The notes below the pieces were generated by a model. The model saw nothing but the letters and a program-made list of their open reading frames with translations. It was not told the DNA's origin and made no database searches. Shown here piece after piece: positions 47,049-56,638 of a DNA stretch of 64,000 nt. The position numbers were made by a program, and so were the translations under genes. Each line of letters opens with the position of its first letter. Position 1 is the stretch's first letter. The stretch is from Planctomycetota bacterium (GTDB lineage Bacteria; Planctomycetota; UBA1135; GCA-002686595), in contig NZBA01000063.1 of assembly GCA_002686265.1 (NCBI GenBank), positions 82,634 through 146,633 of the forward strand, in the 5' to 3' direction.

Positions 47049-48260
47049 ATGGCCCCCCGACCGCCCCGTTCCCTGATCATCGTCTCCCGCGACTACGGGG
47101 AACTCGGCCTCGCCTGCTCCCTGCTGCACGGGCAGCGCCTCGCGCGCGAGGCGACTCTGCTCCTGCCCGGATCGCTGTACTTCGAGAACGAGCGGAACTT
47201 GCCCGTGAACGCTTATCCCTACTCGAAGGCGCGTGACATTCGCGAGGTGGTGGCCGCGACGCGGCCCGAGCTGGTTTTCCTCCTCTCGGGGTACCTGCTC
47301 TCGAACGACGGACTGCTCTCCCCCGGCGCCGTGGAGGAGCTCGTCGAGCACCTCGAGGAGAGCGGCGCGACCCTGCTCACCAGTGATCCTTTTCTGGGCA
47401 TGGCCGCGAATCTCGACCTCGGCCAAGTCGACATGGAGATGCTCGTCGCCCGCTACCCGCGCTGGTACCGACCGCTCCTGCGGCTCTTGCTGCGCATTCG
47501 CTCGCGCGGGGGAGTGGAGCTGTGCGCCGTCCCCGCCCTGCGCCGTCTGATCCACCTCTACCCGACCGCTGTCCCCCGGGCCGAGGGCTTGCCCGAGGCG
47601 CGGCGTTTGAGCGTCTTCAACCCAATCCCGGTCCTCCCGGCGGGAAACCGCGGAGATGAGAGGCTCGCCGGGGAGGGAGAGGCGCACGGAGGGGAGGCGA
47701 CGCCCCCGCGCTGGCTCTTCCTCCTCTCCAGCGCGGACCTCCACGGGCAGTCGGTTCAGACGGGGCTCCTCGACTTCCTCGACCTCCTCGTGGCCCGCCT
47801 CGCCGACGCCGTCGAGCTCGGCCGACGCCCGAGCGTGATCGGCTCCCAGCGCCTGGCAGAGCTCCTGGCGGGGCGGGTTCCGGACGAGGTCGAGTTGGTC
47901 TCGACCTGCTCCTTCGCCGATTTCACCCAGCGCCTGCTGGAGGCCGAGTTCGCCTTCTACTGGAACGCCTTCTCCCACTCTGTTCTCTTGCGCGTGGCGA
48001 ACGGGCTGCCCGTGTTCCTGTTCGATCGTGGCCACCTCGCCCAGACGGTCGCGCCTTTTCAGGCCGCGGCGCTCGCCTGCCACTTCGCGGGCATCGGGTT
48101 GCCAGAGCTGGACCAGCGCGAACCGTTGGATGCCGACGATCTAGCGCAACGCGCTTCGGCGGCCGCCGGCGACCTGCGCGCCATTCTCGCCCACTGGCTC
48201 GCCTCGCCGACGCCCGACGAGCTGGGCGCCCTGCTGCAAGCAGAACGGGCGGAGGCCTGA
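47049..48260 (+). CDS. Uncharacterised protein, possibly glycosyltransferase-like (GT-B pattern)
   Basis: Long open frame; alternating beta/alpha pattern; 'NGLPVFLFDRGHLAQTV' near C-terminus. Confidence 0.5.
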   Translation: MAPRPPRSLIIVSRDYGELGLACSLLHGQRLAREATLLLPGSLYFENERNLPVNAYPYSKARDIREVVAATRPELVFLLSGYLLSNDGLLSPGAVEELVEHLEESGATLLTSDPFLGMAANLDLGQVDMEMLVARYPRWYRPLLRLLLRIRSRGGVELCAVPALRRLIHLYPTAVPRAEGLPEARRLSVFNPIPVLPAGNRGDERLAGEGEAHGGEATPPRWLFLLSSADLHGQSVQTGLLDFLDLLVARLADAVELGRRPSVIGSQRLAELLAGRVPDEVELVSTCSFADFTQRLLEAEFAFYWNAFSHSVLLRVANGLPVFLFDRGHLAQTVAPFQAAALACHFAGIGLPELDQREPLDADDLAQRASAAAGDLRAILAHWLASPTPDELGALLQAERAEA

Positions 48261-48303
48261 GGCCCCCGCCCGTGTCCGCTTGCCGAGTGCGCTCCAGGCG
48301 CCC

Positions 48304-48362
48304 GCCCGCCGCGGGCGCTTCCGCTAGAAGATCCTGCCCGCCGCGGGCGCTTCCGCTAGAAG
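48304..48362. repeat. 27-nt direct repeat (x2, 5-nt spacer) containing the stop codon of the adjacent gene
   Basis: gcccgccgcgggcgcttccgctagaag at 48304-48330 and 48336-48362. Confidence 0.97.
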
Positions 48363-49246
48363 GTGTAGCCGAACATGTCGTCGACGACGACGTCCCACCC
48401 GGTCTCGGTGCCGCCGAGAATCAGCATCCCGGAGAACTCAACCCCGGTGGTGCCGACGTACTTCACCTCCCAGTCGCCTGCGAGAGTGTCGAACATCTTG
48501 AACCCGGTCAGGCCCGCATCACTGAAGCCGATCAGCGCGACCTCTTCGCTGTCGTAGCCACCCGAGAAGTAGCCGCCCAAGATCTGGGAGGGAGGGCCGA
48601 AGACGACGTTGGGAGGAACGGGGACCGAAATCCCGTTGGGGTAGTTGGCGGCGCTGTTGAAGGCGAGGAAGTTGCTCCCCGAGCGCGGCGCCACGCCCGC
48701 GTCGTAGTTCTCGCTCAGCACCGCGCCGCCGTTGCCGCCATTGAAGTCCCAGCCGTCCCAACCCGTGTTGAGGAAGACCAGGCTCCCGCGCGCTCCCAGG
48801 AGGGGGTAGGTGTTCGAGAAGGAGCTCGGTTCGGCCTCCTCCTCGAAATCCGTGCCGGAGGTGACGGCGCCGCCGCCCGAGGAGGGCAGGGGCGTACCGG
48901 CGAACGGCAGACCGGCGTCGGTCTTGGCTTGCGTCGCTCTGTTGACGAGCTCCTGTAGACGCGCGATGCCCTGGTCGGAGGTCCAGTAGCGGACCAGTTC
49001 ATCCAGCTCATCGCTGCTAGCGGTCTTGCCCGGGACTCTCGCCGCCTGGGGGAGTCCAGGGCGGGGAGGAGCGGTGGACGGGGCAGTCGGTGCCTTGGGG
49101 GTCGGGGTGCGCTGGGAGGTGACGTCGTCGCGGTCGGAGCCGAGGCTCGAGGCCGAGAAGGCCAGGACGCATCCCGCGGCCGCGGCCGCGATCCACTGAG
49201 GGGGCGCTGTGTGCATGGTGGGTTTCCGCTGATGTGGTGTTGACAC
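48356..49246 (-). CDS. Secreted protein of unknown function
   Basis: N-terminal signal 'WIAAAAAGCVLAFSASSLG'; open frame ending at TAG 48356. Confidence 0.6.
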   Translation of the reverse strand: MSTPHQRKPTMHTAPPQWIAAAAAGCVLAFSASSLGSDRDDVTSQRTPTPKAPTAPSTAPPRPGLPQAARVPGKTASSDELDELVRYWTSDQGIARLQELVNRATQAKTDAGLPFAGTPLPSSGGGAVTSGTDFEEEAEPSSFSNTYPLLGARGSLVFLNTGWDGWDFNGGNGGAVLSENYDAGVAPRSGSNFLAFNSAANYPNGISVPVPPNVVFGPPSQILGGYFSGGYDSEEVALIGFSDAGLTGFKMFDTLAGDWEVKYVGTTGVEFSGMLILGGTETGWDVVVDDMFGYTF

Positions 49247-49394
49247 CGGGCGTCTGCGCCGGGACCAGACAGGGCGCGTGCGCCGCCCGCGGCGGACGGC
49301 GCATCGGCGCCCGTTCCGGGGGGCGTATCCTCCTCGAGCTTGAAAGGATACCAGGAATCGGCCCGCGCGATGTCATCGAGTACGATAGACCTCC

Positions 49395-51116
49395 ATGGGA
49401 CAGATGGAGGAAACGCCTGCCGAGGGGGGCGGTGGGGGGACGATGAGCCCGTCCGGGGGCGGCGGAACCCTCTCCCCGGCCCGTGTCGTCGGTCTCTTGG
49501 CCCTGGCCGCCCTGGCAGCGGCGGGCTGTTTCCTCCGTCAGGGGCGTGAGACGCGACACCGGTTGGAGGCTCTCGCGCAGGAGTTGGAGCTCCAAAATGC
49601 CGCCCTAGCCCTCGAGTACGGCCGTATCCTCGCAGCGGGCGAGGAGCTGACCCAGTCCGCCACCGCCGCCTGGGAGCGGTTGGGAGCCCTGGAGCGCACG
49701 ACCTCGCAGGAGCGCGCCGACGCTGGTCGCGCGCGGGGCGGGGCGGAGGAGATCCTCGCGTTGCGCCGAGCGGCTCTCGGCGCCGAGCACCCCCTCAGCT
49801 TGGACGCCGTCGCCCGCCTCGGCAGGCTGGAGCTCGCCGCGGGCCGGGCGGACGATGCCCAGGCCCACTTCAGCGAGGCGCTCGAGGGCTGTCGGGCGGC
49901 TCTGGGGGTTGAGCACCCGGTGACCATCGACACCCTGCGCGGGCTGGGACGGGCGCTGGTCGCTGGGGGGGAGGCGGCGGCGGCCGTAGCTCCTCTGCGA
50001 GAGGCCAGCGCAGGCTTGCTGCACCTCTACGGTGTGGAACACCCCGACATGCTGGTCGTCACCGGAGACTTGGCGGAGGCCCTGGCCCTCGGCGGGGAGC
50101 GGGAGGAGGCCGAGGCCCTCCTGCGAGAGGGAGCGGCGGCGCGCCGCACGAGCCTGGGAGATCGGCACCTCGTCACCCTGAGCGCTGTGCAGCGCTTGGG
50201 CTTGCTGCTCGCCGGCCGCGGCGAGCACGCCGAAGCCGTCGAGCTCCTGCGCGAGGTTCTCGAGGGGCGGCGAGCGGCCCTGGGACCCGACCATCCCCTG
50301 ACCCTACGCTCGATCTCGAAGCTCGGCGGTGTGCTCTGGGCGGGTGGTGACATGGCTGCCGCCGAACCGCTCCTGCGCGAGGCGCTCGAGGGCCGCCTTT
50401 CACGCTGGGGAGGCGCCCATCCGCTGACCCTCAAGGCCTTGTCGAACCTGAGCTCTCTCCTGGTGAAGAGCGACCGCTTCTTCGACGCCGAGGTGCTGCT
50501 GCGCGAGGAGTTGGATGCGCGCCGCCGGGTGCAGGGCCCCAGCGACCCGGCCGCCCTGCGCGCGGCCGAGAAGCTCGGCGTCGTCCTGATCGGATTGGGT
50601 CGCCTAGGAGAGGCGCTAGACCTGCACCGCGACGTGCTCGAGCGGCGGCGCCTCACCCTGGGAGACCAACACCCGAGCACCTTGGCGGCGCTCCGCAAGC
50701 TGGGCGCCGTGCTCGTGAACATGGGGCGGCTGGTCGAGGCCGAGCCCCACTGGCGCGAGGTGCTCGAGACCGAGCGCAGTCGGATGGGGGCCGATCATCC
50801 CGACACCTTGGCGGCCGCCTCCGACCTCGGGGGCCTGCTCATGCGTCAGGGGCGCCTGGAGACCGCGGAGCCTTTTCTGCGCGAGACCCTCGCCGGGCGC
50901 CGGCGCGTCCTCGGTGCGGAGCACTCCGACACCCTGGGCGCCGTGCGCAATCTCGGCGCCCTGCTGGCGGCCCGCGGTTTGACCGAGGAGGCCGAGGAGC
51001 TCCTGAACGAGGCCCTGGCCGGCTTCCGCAAGCTCCTGGGCGACGAGCATCCCTACACGCTCGAGACCCGCGAGGCCGTGGAGCGCCTAGCCCGCGGGCT
51101 GCCCGTCGGTGGCTGA
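49395..51116 (+). CDS. Membrane-anchored kinesin-light-chain-like TPR protein
   Basis: About eleven 42-aa repeats of the type 'LLREVLEGRRAALGPDHPLTLRSISKLGGVLWAGGDMAAAEP'; N-terminal TM 'VVGLLALAALAAAGCFL'. Confidence 0.88.
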   Translation: MGQMEETPAEGGGGGTMSPSGGGGTLSPARVVGLLALAALAAAGCFLRQGRETRHRLEALAQELELQNAALALEYGRILAAGEELTQSATAAWERLGALERTTSQERADAGRARGGAEEILALRRAALGAEHPLSLDAVARLGRLELAAGRADDAQAHFSEALEGCRAALGVEHPVTIDTLRGLGRALVAGGEAAAAVAPLREASAGLLHLYGVEHPDMLVVTGDLAEALALGGEREEAEALLREGAAARRTSLGDRHLVTLSAVQRLGLLLAGRGEHAEAVELLREVLEGRRAALGPDHPLTLRSISKLGGVLWAGGDMAAAEPLLREALEGRLSRWGGAHPLTLKALSNLSSLLVKSDRFFDAEVLLREELDARRRVQGPSDPAALRAAEKLGVVLIGLGRLGEALDLHRDVLERRRLTLGDQHPSTLAALRKLGAVLVNMGRLVEAEPHWREVLETERSRMGADHPDTLAAASDLGGLLMRQGRLETAEPFLRETLAGRRRVLGAEHSDTLGAVRNLGALLAARGLTEEAEELLNEALAGFRKLLGDEHPYTLETREAVERLARGLPVGG

Positions 51117-51188
51117 GCGCACCGGCCGCCGACGGAAATGCCCGCGGTGCTTCTCGCACCTCTGGGGCGGCCCGGGGATGATCCGTCC

Positions 51189-51551
51189 GTGAAGATCGTC
51201 CTCTTCGTCGGCATCGGCGGCTTCGTCGGAGCCGTACTGCGCTACGCCGTGTGCGCCTGGCTCCCCGCGGAGCGCCTGGGATTCGGCACCCTGAGCGTCA
51301 ACCTCCTCGGCTGCCTGGCGATCGGCGCCGTTGCCGGCTGGGTCGAGACGCGCGGGGACCTCGATCCCCAGACCCGCGCCCTGTTCATCAGTGGCGTCCT
51401 GGGCTCCTTCACCACCTTTTCCGCTCTCGGCATCGAGATCGTGCTCCTCGCCCGCGACGGCCGCTCCCTCGCGGCCTGCGCCGTGGTGGCGGCGCACCTG
51501 CTCGGGGGGCTGGGCGCCGTCGTCCTCGGCCGCCTGCTGTTAGTGCGTTGA
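51189..51551 (+). CDS. crcB: Fluoride exporter CrcB/FluC
   Basis: GIGGFVGAVLRYAVCAWL, GTLSVNLLGCLAIGAVAG, ISGVLGSFTTFSALGIE. Confidence 0.93.
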   Translation: MKIVLFVGIGGFVGAVLRYAVCAWLPAERLGFGTLSVNLLGCLAIGAVAGWVETRGDLDPQTRALFISGVLGSFTTFSALGIEIVLLARDGRSLAACAVVAAHLLGGLGAVVLGRLLLVR

Positions 51552-51574
51552 GCGCCCCGGCTCCGCCCGTGTGA

Positions 51575-53053
51575 TCAGTCCCGCGCGGCGGCCCAGGCGA
51601 GGCCGCGCTCGATCACGGCCTCGAGGCCGGCGGTCTTCTCGGGATGTGGGCTGAACAGCAGCACGCGCCCGGCGCCGTAGAGTGAGCGCACGGCGGCGGG
51701 CTTGCCCACCATCATCGCCGGGTCGGCGCCGTTCTCGCCGATGCCGGTCGTGAAGCGTGCCAGCACCTCGGGCATCGAGCGCTGCGGCCCACCTTCGGGC
51801 TCTCCGCCGGCGGCGGGCACCATCAGCGGGCCCTGGGCGAAGTGGATGTCGTGCTCCTCGCCCGCCTCCGCAGCCAGGAGCTCCTCGCCGGCCCGGCAGA
51901 CTTCCACGCGCACGGTTCCGTTCCCGCGCCGCCAGTGCTCGCGGTCGTGGCTGTCGAGGGCGATCAGGTGCAGGCCCCAGGTGTAGTTGTCCAGGGCTAG
52001 GTAGGCGCCCGCGCAGACGCCCACGTACCCGCCGCCGGAGGAGACGAAGGCGCGCACGCGTTCGCGGCCCCGTGCTCCGAGGGCGCGCGCCTGGCCGCTG
52101 CCGCTGCCGCCCGGGAACAGCAGGGTGTCGAAGGAGCCGAGGGCGCCGTTGCCGATGTCCGCCGGGCCCACGCGTTCCACGCGCCAACTCGGCAAGAGGC
52201 CCTCGAAGAGCGCCGGCCCTCCTCCCGTCCCGCCGCCGTCGAACAGGGCCAGGGTCGGCGTGCTCGCCGTCGGGTCGACGAGGCGTCCGGCGGAGTCGTC
52301 GGCCATTCCCAGCTCCTCCAGCAGAGCGGCTGCCAGGCACCGGTGCTGGCGGCAGCGGGTCGAGAGCGGTTGGGAGGTGTGGGTCGTCTCGAACAGGTGA
52401 GCCTCGATGTCACGGAGTTGCGCGACCGCGCCGACGAGGCTTCCCGCGACCGTCGGGCCGAGGGCCACGAAGCGCCGTTGGGGCTCGTCGATGTCGGCGT
52501 TGACCGCCGCCAACAGCCGCGCCCGCCGGGGGTGGTCGGCGGCGCGCTGGGTGATGACGCTCGAGCCGACGCTCTTCGAGCCCGCGGCGCGGAACCCGTA
52601 GCCCTCGTGCAGGTCCACCAGCACGTCCGGCTCCCAGCGCAGGACGAATTCCCAGATGCGCGCGGCCTGGTCGCTGTGGTGTTCGCGGGCGGTGGGGGGG
52701 AAGTGGCGATTGAGGTCGCCCGCCTCGTCCTTCAGGCCGGGGATGCGGCGCCGCCGGGCGGCCAGGGCGGGCTCGTTGCAGCGTGGCAGGACCACCAGGC
52801 GCCCACGAGTCACGGTCCAGGTCGCGATCTGGCCCGCGGCGCGCGCCCCGGCGGGCTCGTCGCCGTGCATGCCGCCGGTGATGACGACCGTCGGGCCGGG
52901 AGCGTCGGCGCTGTAGGCGCTCCAGTCCGTCTCGAACGGCGTGTCGGGGGCCAGGATGCCGACGGTGCGCTCGTCGGCCGCGACGGTGGCGGCCAGCAGG
53001 GTCGCGGCTGCGACGCATCGCAGGGCGCGGGCGCGGATGGGGAACACTCCCAT
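51575..53053 (-). CDS. Secreted fusion of M14/ASTE-AspA-like zinc carboxypeptidase and class I glutamine-amidotransferase-like (BPL_N-type) domain
   Basis: GGMHGDEPAGARAAG and DVLVDLHEGYGF (zinc ligands), then 'LLFPGGSGSGQA...VRAFVSSGGGYVGVCAGAYLA' and 'GRVLLFSPHPEKTAGLE'. Confidence 0.8.
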   Translation of the reverse strand: MGVFPIRARALRCVAAATLLAATVAADERTVGILAPDTPFETDWSAYSADAPGPTVVITGGMHGDEPAGARAAGQIATWTVTRGRLVVLPRCNEPALAARRRRIPGLKDEAGDLNRHFPPTAREHHSDQAARIWEFVLRWEPDVLVDLHEGYGFRAAGSKSVGSSVITQRAADHPRRARLLAAVNADIDEPQRRFVALGPTVAGSLVGAVAQLRDIEAHLFETTHTSQPLSTRCRQHRCLAAALLEELGMADDSAGRLVDPTASTPTLALFDGGGTGGGPALFEGLLPSWRVERVGPADIGNGALGSFDTLLFPGGSGSGQARALGARGRERVRAFVSSGGGYVGVCAGAYLALDNYTWGLHLIALDSHDREHWRRGNGTVRVEVCRAGEELLAAEAGEEHDIHFAQGPLMVPAAGGEPEGGPQRSMPEVLARFTTGIGENGADPAMMVGKPAAVRSLYGAGRVLLFSPHPEKTAGLEAVIERGLAWAAARD

Positions 53054-54428
53054 CTACCCCGAGCGCGGCTTCGCGTTCCAGATGCGCGTCGAGAGCAGGA
53101 GCCCGAGGATGGCCGCGGGCAGCACCACCAGCAGCCAGATGCGCCAGTTCACCGGGTCGGTCTGAGCCTCGCCGGTGGGCAGGATCTTCCCCAGCAGGAT
53201 CGACTGAGCGCCGAAGCCGAGGTAGACCATGCCGTCGATGATGCCGACCGCCACTCCGGCGTTCTTGCGGCCGCCGAAGTCCATGCTGGCGGTCCCCGAG
53301 AGCATGCCGTGCACCCCGATCACGCTCAGGATCGAGAACATCAGCACGAACCCGGCGAAGGGGCTCGTGATCACCATCGCCGTGCCGCCGATCGCGACGG
53401 TCGCCAGGCCGTAGAGCAGTACGGCCGAGGGCCCGCGGCGCGATTGGAAGACCCGGTCGGAGAGGGTCCCGGCGAAGACGCCGCCGAGGATTCCGGAGAT
53501 GCACAGGAAGGCGCCCCAGTGGTGGCTGAGGAAGGTCTGCCCGGTCTCGTGGGCGAACACGAAGCCCCACTTCATGATCCCGCCGCGCACGAAGCCGCTG
53601 CAGGTCTCGATCAGGACGATGGTCAGGATGACGGGATTGGAGAGCATGCGCCCGGCGATCCGGAGCACCGAGAGGCGCTCGCCGGAGGCCTCGATGGTCG
53701 CGTCGCCCGGATCGAAGTCGGCGTGTCCCGCGTCGCTCGGGCGGTCGAAAACGACGAAGTAATCGAGCACGGCGAAGCCCAAGAGGATCATCGTCGGGAT
53801 GAAGAAGACCCACTTCGTTTCGAGGTTCTCGACGATCGGCGTCCCCCAGTCGTAGGCGAAGTACAGGCCGAGGGAGATCAGGATGCCGAAGATGCCGCCG
53901 AAGGTGCCGCGCTCACGGACGTGGAACCAGTGGGCGTTGACCTTGACGATCGAGACGGCGCCGAAGCTCTGGAAGTACATGTTCAAGGCGTAGAGCGCGC
54001 CGAAGGGCTTGACTAGGCTGCCCTCCCAGCCCGAGTGCAGCACGAACCCCATCCCGAGGTTGGCCGCCGCCGCGCCGAGGGCGGCGGCGAGGATCGTCTT
54101 GCGCCCGCCGAAGCGATCGGTCAGCGGCCCGTTGATCAAGAAAGCGAGGGCGTAGGTCGTCGTCCCGATCACCGTGATGGTGCCGAGCTCGTCCTTGGTC
54201 ATGATCCCGGTGACCTTGGCGACGTTGATGTTGTAGCGCCCCATGTAGAGGAACGCGTAGGTCAGGCCCAGGGGGAGCCAGTTCAGGATCCGGCGCGCAC
54301 GAAATGCGTTCGAGTGGCCGAGCTCCGTGCGCGGCAGGCGGCGCAGCACGAAGGTGATGGCGACCAGCACCAACAGGATCGAGAGGACCTCCTGGGCCAG
54401 GGGCGAGAGCGATTCGATGAAATCCAAG
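53054..54428 (-). CDS. MFS transporter, organophosphate:phosphate antiporter-like (GlpT/UhpT group); start uncertain
   Basis: YAFLYMGRYNINVAK, TYALAFLINGPLTDRFGGRKTIL, 12-TM hydrophobic pattern. Confidence 0.85.
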
Positions 54429-54553
54429 CGGAGAGCCTCCGGGCGTGCGCGGGTGGGGCGAGGGCGGCATGATCGGTCTCCCGCCGGGTGGGCGCAAGGA
54501 CGCATCGCGCACCTGCTCCCGTCCTCCGTCCGGCCGACCACCACAGACCCTCG

Positions 54554-55885
54554 ATGATCAGAACCCTCACCACGCTCGCCCTCGCGGCCCCCCTCGCTTC
54601 TTCACCCGCCGCTGCGCCCGCCGAGCGTCCGCCGAACGTGCTCTTGATCCTCTCCGACGACCAGGGCGCCGGGGATGTCGGGGCCTGGGGTTCCGTGGAC
54701 GTCGTCACGCCCAATCTGGATCGTCTGGCGGCCGAGGGGGTACGTCTGACTCAGTGTTACGCCGGTGCGCCGGTCTGCTCGCCCTCGCGGGCGTCCCTGC
54801 TCACCGGGCGCGTGCCGCAGCGTTGCGGCGTGCCCGGCAACGTCGCGCGCGGCGCGGTGGGACTGCCGGCGGCGGAGACTACCTTGGCGGAGCTCCTCGC
54901 CGGCGCGGGGTATGCCACGGGCCTGGTGGGCAAGTGGCACCTCGGCCACGGCGGCGGTCGCGGGCCCCTGGACCAGGGTTTCGACGCCTTCTTCGGGCAC
55001 AAGGGCGGCTGCGTCGACAACTACAGCCACTTCTTCTACTGGAGCGGCCCGAACGTACACGACCTGTGGCGCGGCGAGCGCGAGGTCTGGGAGGAGGGCG
55101 TGCACTTCGGCGATCTCGTCGTGCGCGAGGCGCGCCGCTTTCTCGCCGAGCACCGCGAGCGGCCCTTCTTCCTCTACGTGCCCTTCAACTCACCTCACTA
55201 CCCGCTCCAGGGCAAGCGGACTTGGCGCGAGCGCTACGCCGAGCTTCCCTCGCCGCGTCGGCACTACGCTGCTTCGCTCTCGACCCTCGACGGGCAGGTG
55301 GGGGAGATCCTCGCCGCCCTCGACGACTTGGACCTCCGCCGCAACACCCTGGTCCTGTTTCTCTCCGACCACGGCCATTCCACCGAGGTGCGTGCTCTCG
55401 GCGGTGGCGGGAGCGCGGGACCCTATCGTGGCTCCAAGTTCAGCCTGCTCGAAGGGGGCATTCGCGTGCCGGCGATCGCGCGCCTGCCGGGCGTGATTCC
55501 GGCGGGGGAGGCGCGCGATCAGCTCTGTGCCGCGGTGGACCTGTTCCCCACGGTCGCCGAGCTCTGCGGGGTGGCGTACCGCGCCGGGAGCCTCGACGGC
55601 CGGAGCCTGGCCGCCGTCCTGCGCTCCGCCGAAGCTCCCGCTCCGCAGGATGAGCTCCACTGGCAGCTCGGTGATCAGTGGGCCGTGCGTTCCGGCGACT
55701 GGAAGCTGGTCGTCAATGGCCGCGATACCGACGGTTCACGCCTGCAGGGTTCCTGGAGTACTCTCCTCTGCGATCTCGCCGCGGACGTCGGCGAGAGCGC
55801 CAACTTGGCCGCGGTACACCCAACGAAAGTGGAACTCCTGACGGAGCTCCATTTTCGTTGGCGCGAGGGTCTAGCAGGCCGGTGA
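54554..55885 (+). CDS. Secreted sulfatase
   Basis: NVLLILSDDQGAGDVGAWG; APVCSPSRASLLTGR formylglycine motif; GKWHLGHG. Confidence 0.94.
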   Translation: MIRTLTTLALAAPLASSPAAAPAERPPNVLLILSDDQGAGDVGAWGSVDVVTPNLDRLAAEGVRLTQCYAGAPVCSPSRASLLTGRVPQRCGVPGNVARGAVGLPAAETTLAELLAGAGYATGLVGKWHLGHGGGRGPLDQGFDAFFGHKGGCVDNYSHFFYWSGPNVHDLWRGEREVWEEGVHFGDLVVREARRFLAEHRERPFFLYVPFNSPHYPLQGKRTWRERYAELPSPRRHYAASLSTLDGQVGEILAALDDLDLRRNTLVLFLSDHGHSTEVRALGGGGSAGPYRGSKFSLLEGGIRVPAIARLPGVIPAGEARDQLCAAVDLFPTVAELCGVAYRAGSLDGRSLAAVLRSAEAPAPQDELHWQLGDQWAVRSGDWKLVVNGRDTDGSRLQGSWSTLLCDLAADVGESANLAAVHPTKVELLTELHFRWREGLAGR

Positions 55886-55935
55886 AAAGCCCTGCGAAAA
55901 GTCAGGCCGCCTCCGCTGCCAAACCCCTACCGTCA

Positions 55936-56024
55936 GATCCCTACGGCCCGATCCCTACTGCCCGATCCCTACTGCCCGATCCCTACTGCTCGATCCCTAC
56001 TGCTCAGGCCGATCCCTACTGCTC
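55936..56024. repeat. 14-nt tandem repeat, about six copies, ending at the stop codon of the adjacent gene
   Basis: GATCCCTACKGCYC five times in register (55936-56005), then a sixth after 5 nt (56011-56024). Confidence 0.95.
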
Positions 56025-56400
56025 AGGGGCCCTTCGGCTTGCGGCCGCGGGGCAGATTCGCCTTGGGCGCCTTGAAACCCTGAGAGGTGAGGAAGGCGGC
56101 CAGGCCCTTGCGGCTCTCGGCGAGGGCGTGACGCAGGAGCGTCTCGCCTTGTTCCGCCGCTACGTCGAGGGCGCGGTCGATGTTGCGCAGGGACGCGATC
56201 GCGGCCTTGAAGGCCGGGGAACGCTTCATCTCGCGCGTCTTCGCCCGGTTTCTGACATCGGAGATCTTCGCCTGCAAGTCCGCGATGAGGTCCTCGTCCG
56301 AGCGGCGCGTTTGTCTCCTTGCCGGGGCGGTTTTCTGCTTCACCTTCTTGGGCGCTCTCTTCTTTGCTTTCTTCTTGGTCTTCGCCATTACGCTTCCCAT
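56023..56400 (-). CDS. Small Lys/Arg-rich (histone-like) protein
   Basis: MAKTKKKAKKRAPKKVKQKTAPARRQTRRS basic N-terminus followed by helical region. Confidence 0.65.
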   Translation of the reverse strand: MGSVMAKTKKKAKKRAPKKVKQKTAPARRQTRRSDEDLIADLQAKISDVRNRAKTREMKRSPAFKAAIASLRNIDRALDVAAEQGETLLRHALAESRKGLAAFLTSQGFKAPKANLPRGRKPKGP

Positions 56401-56638
56401 TTCGTCTTTCTCTCGTCTTGGAGAGTCGTGTCTCTCATTGCCTATTCTCGGGATCCACGCGATCTAGATCCATGAAAGGCGAGCGTGGGCGGAAGCTAAC
56501 TCAATCAAGCCCACCGTGCAAGTATGATGGGTTTGCGACTCGGGGGTTTTCTCCTTCGCCGGGGCCCCGTTTCTTCTTCTCCTGGCCGGGCCGTTTTCGC
56601 CTTTCCGGGCCCACCGGCAAGGCGTGGAGCGGTCAGGC

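Noticed and set aside
51120-51188. Fluoride riboswitch upstream of crcB
   Set aside because: The 70-nt gap has no recognisable fluoride-aptamer core.
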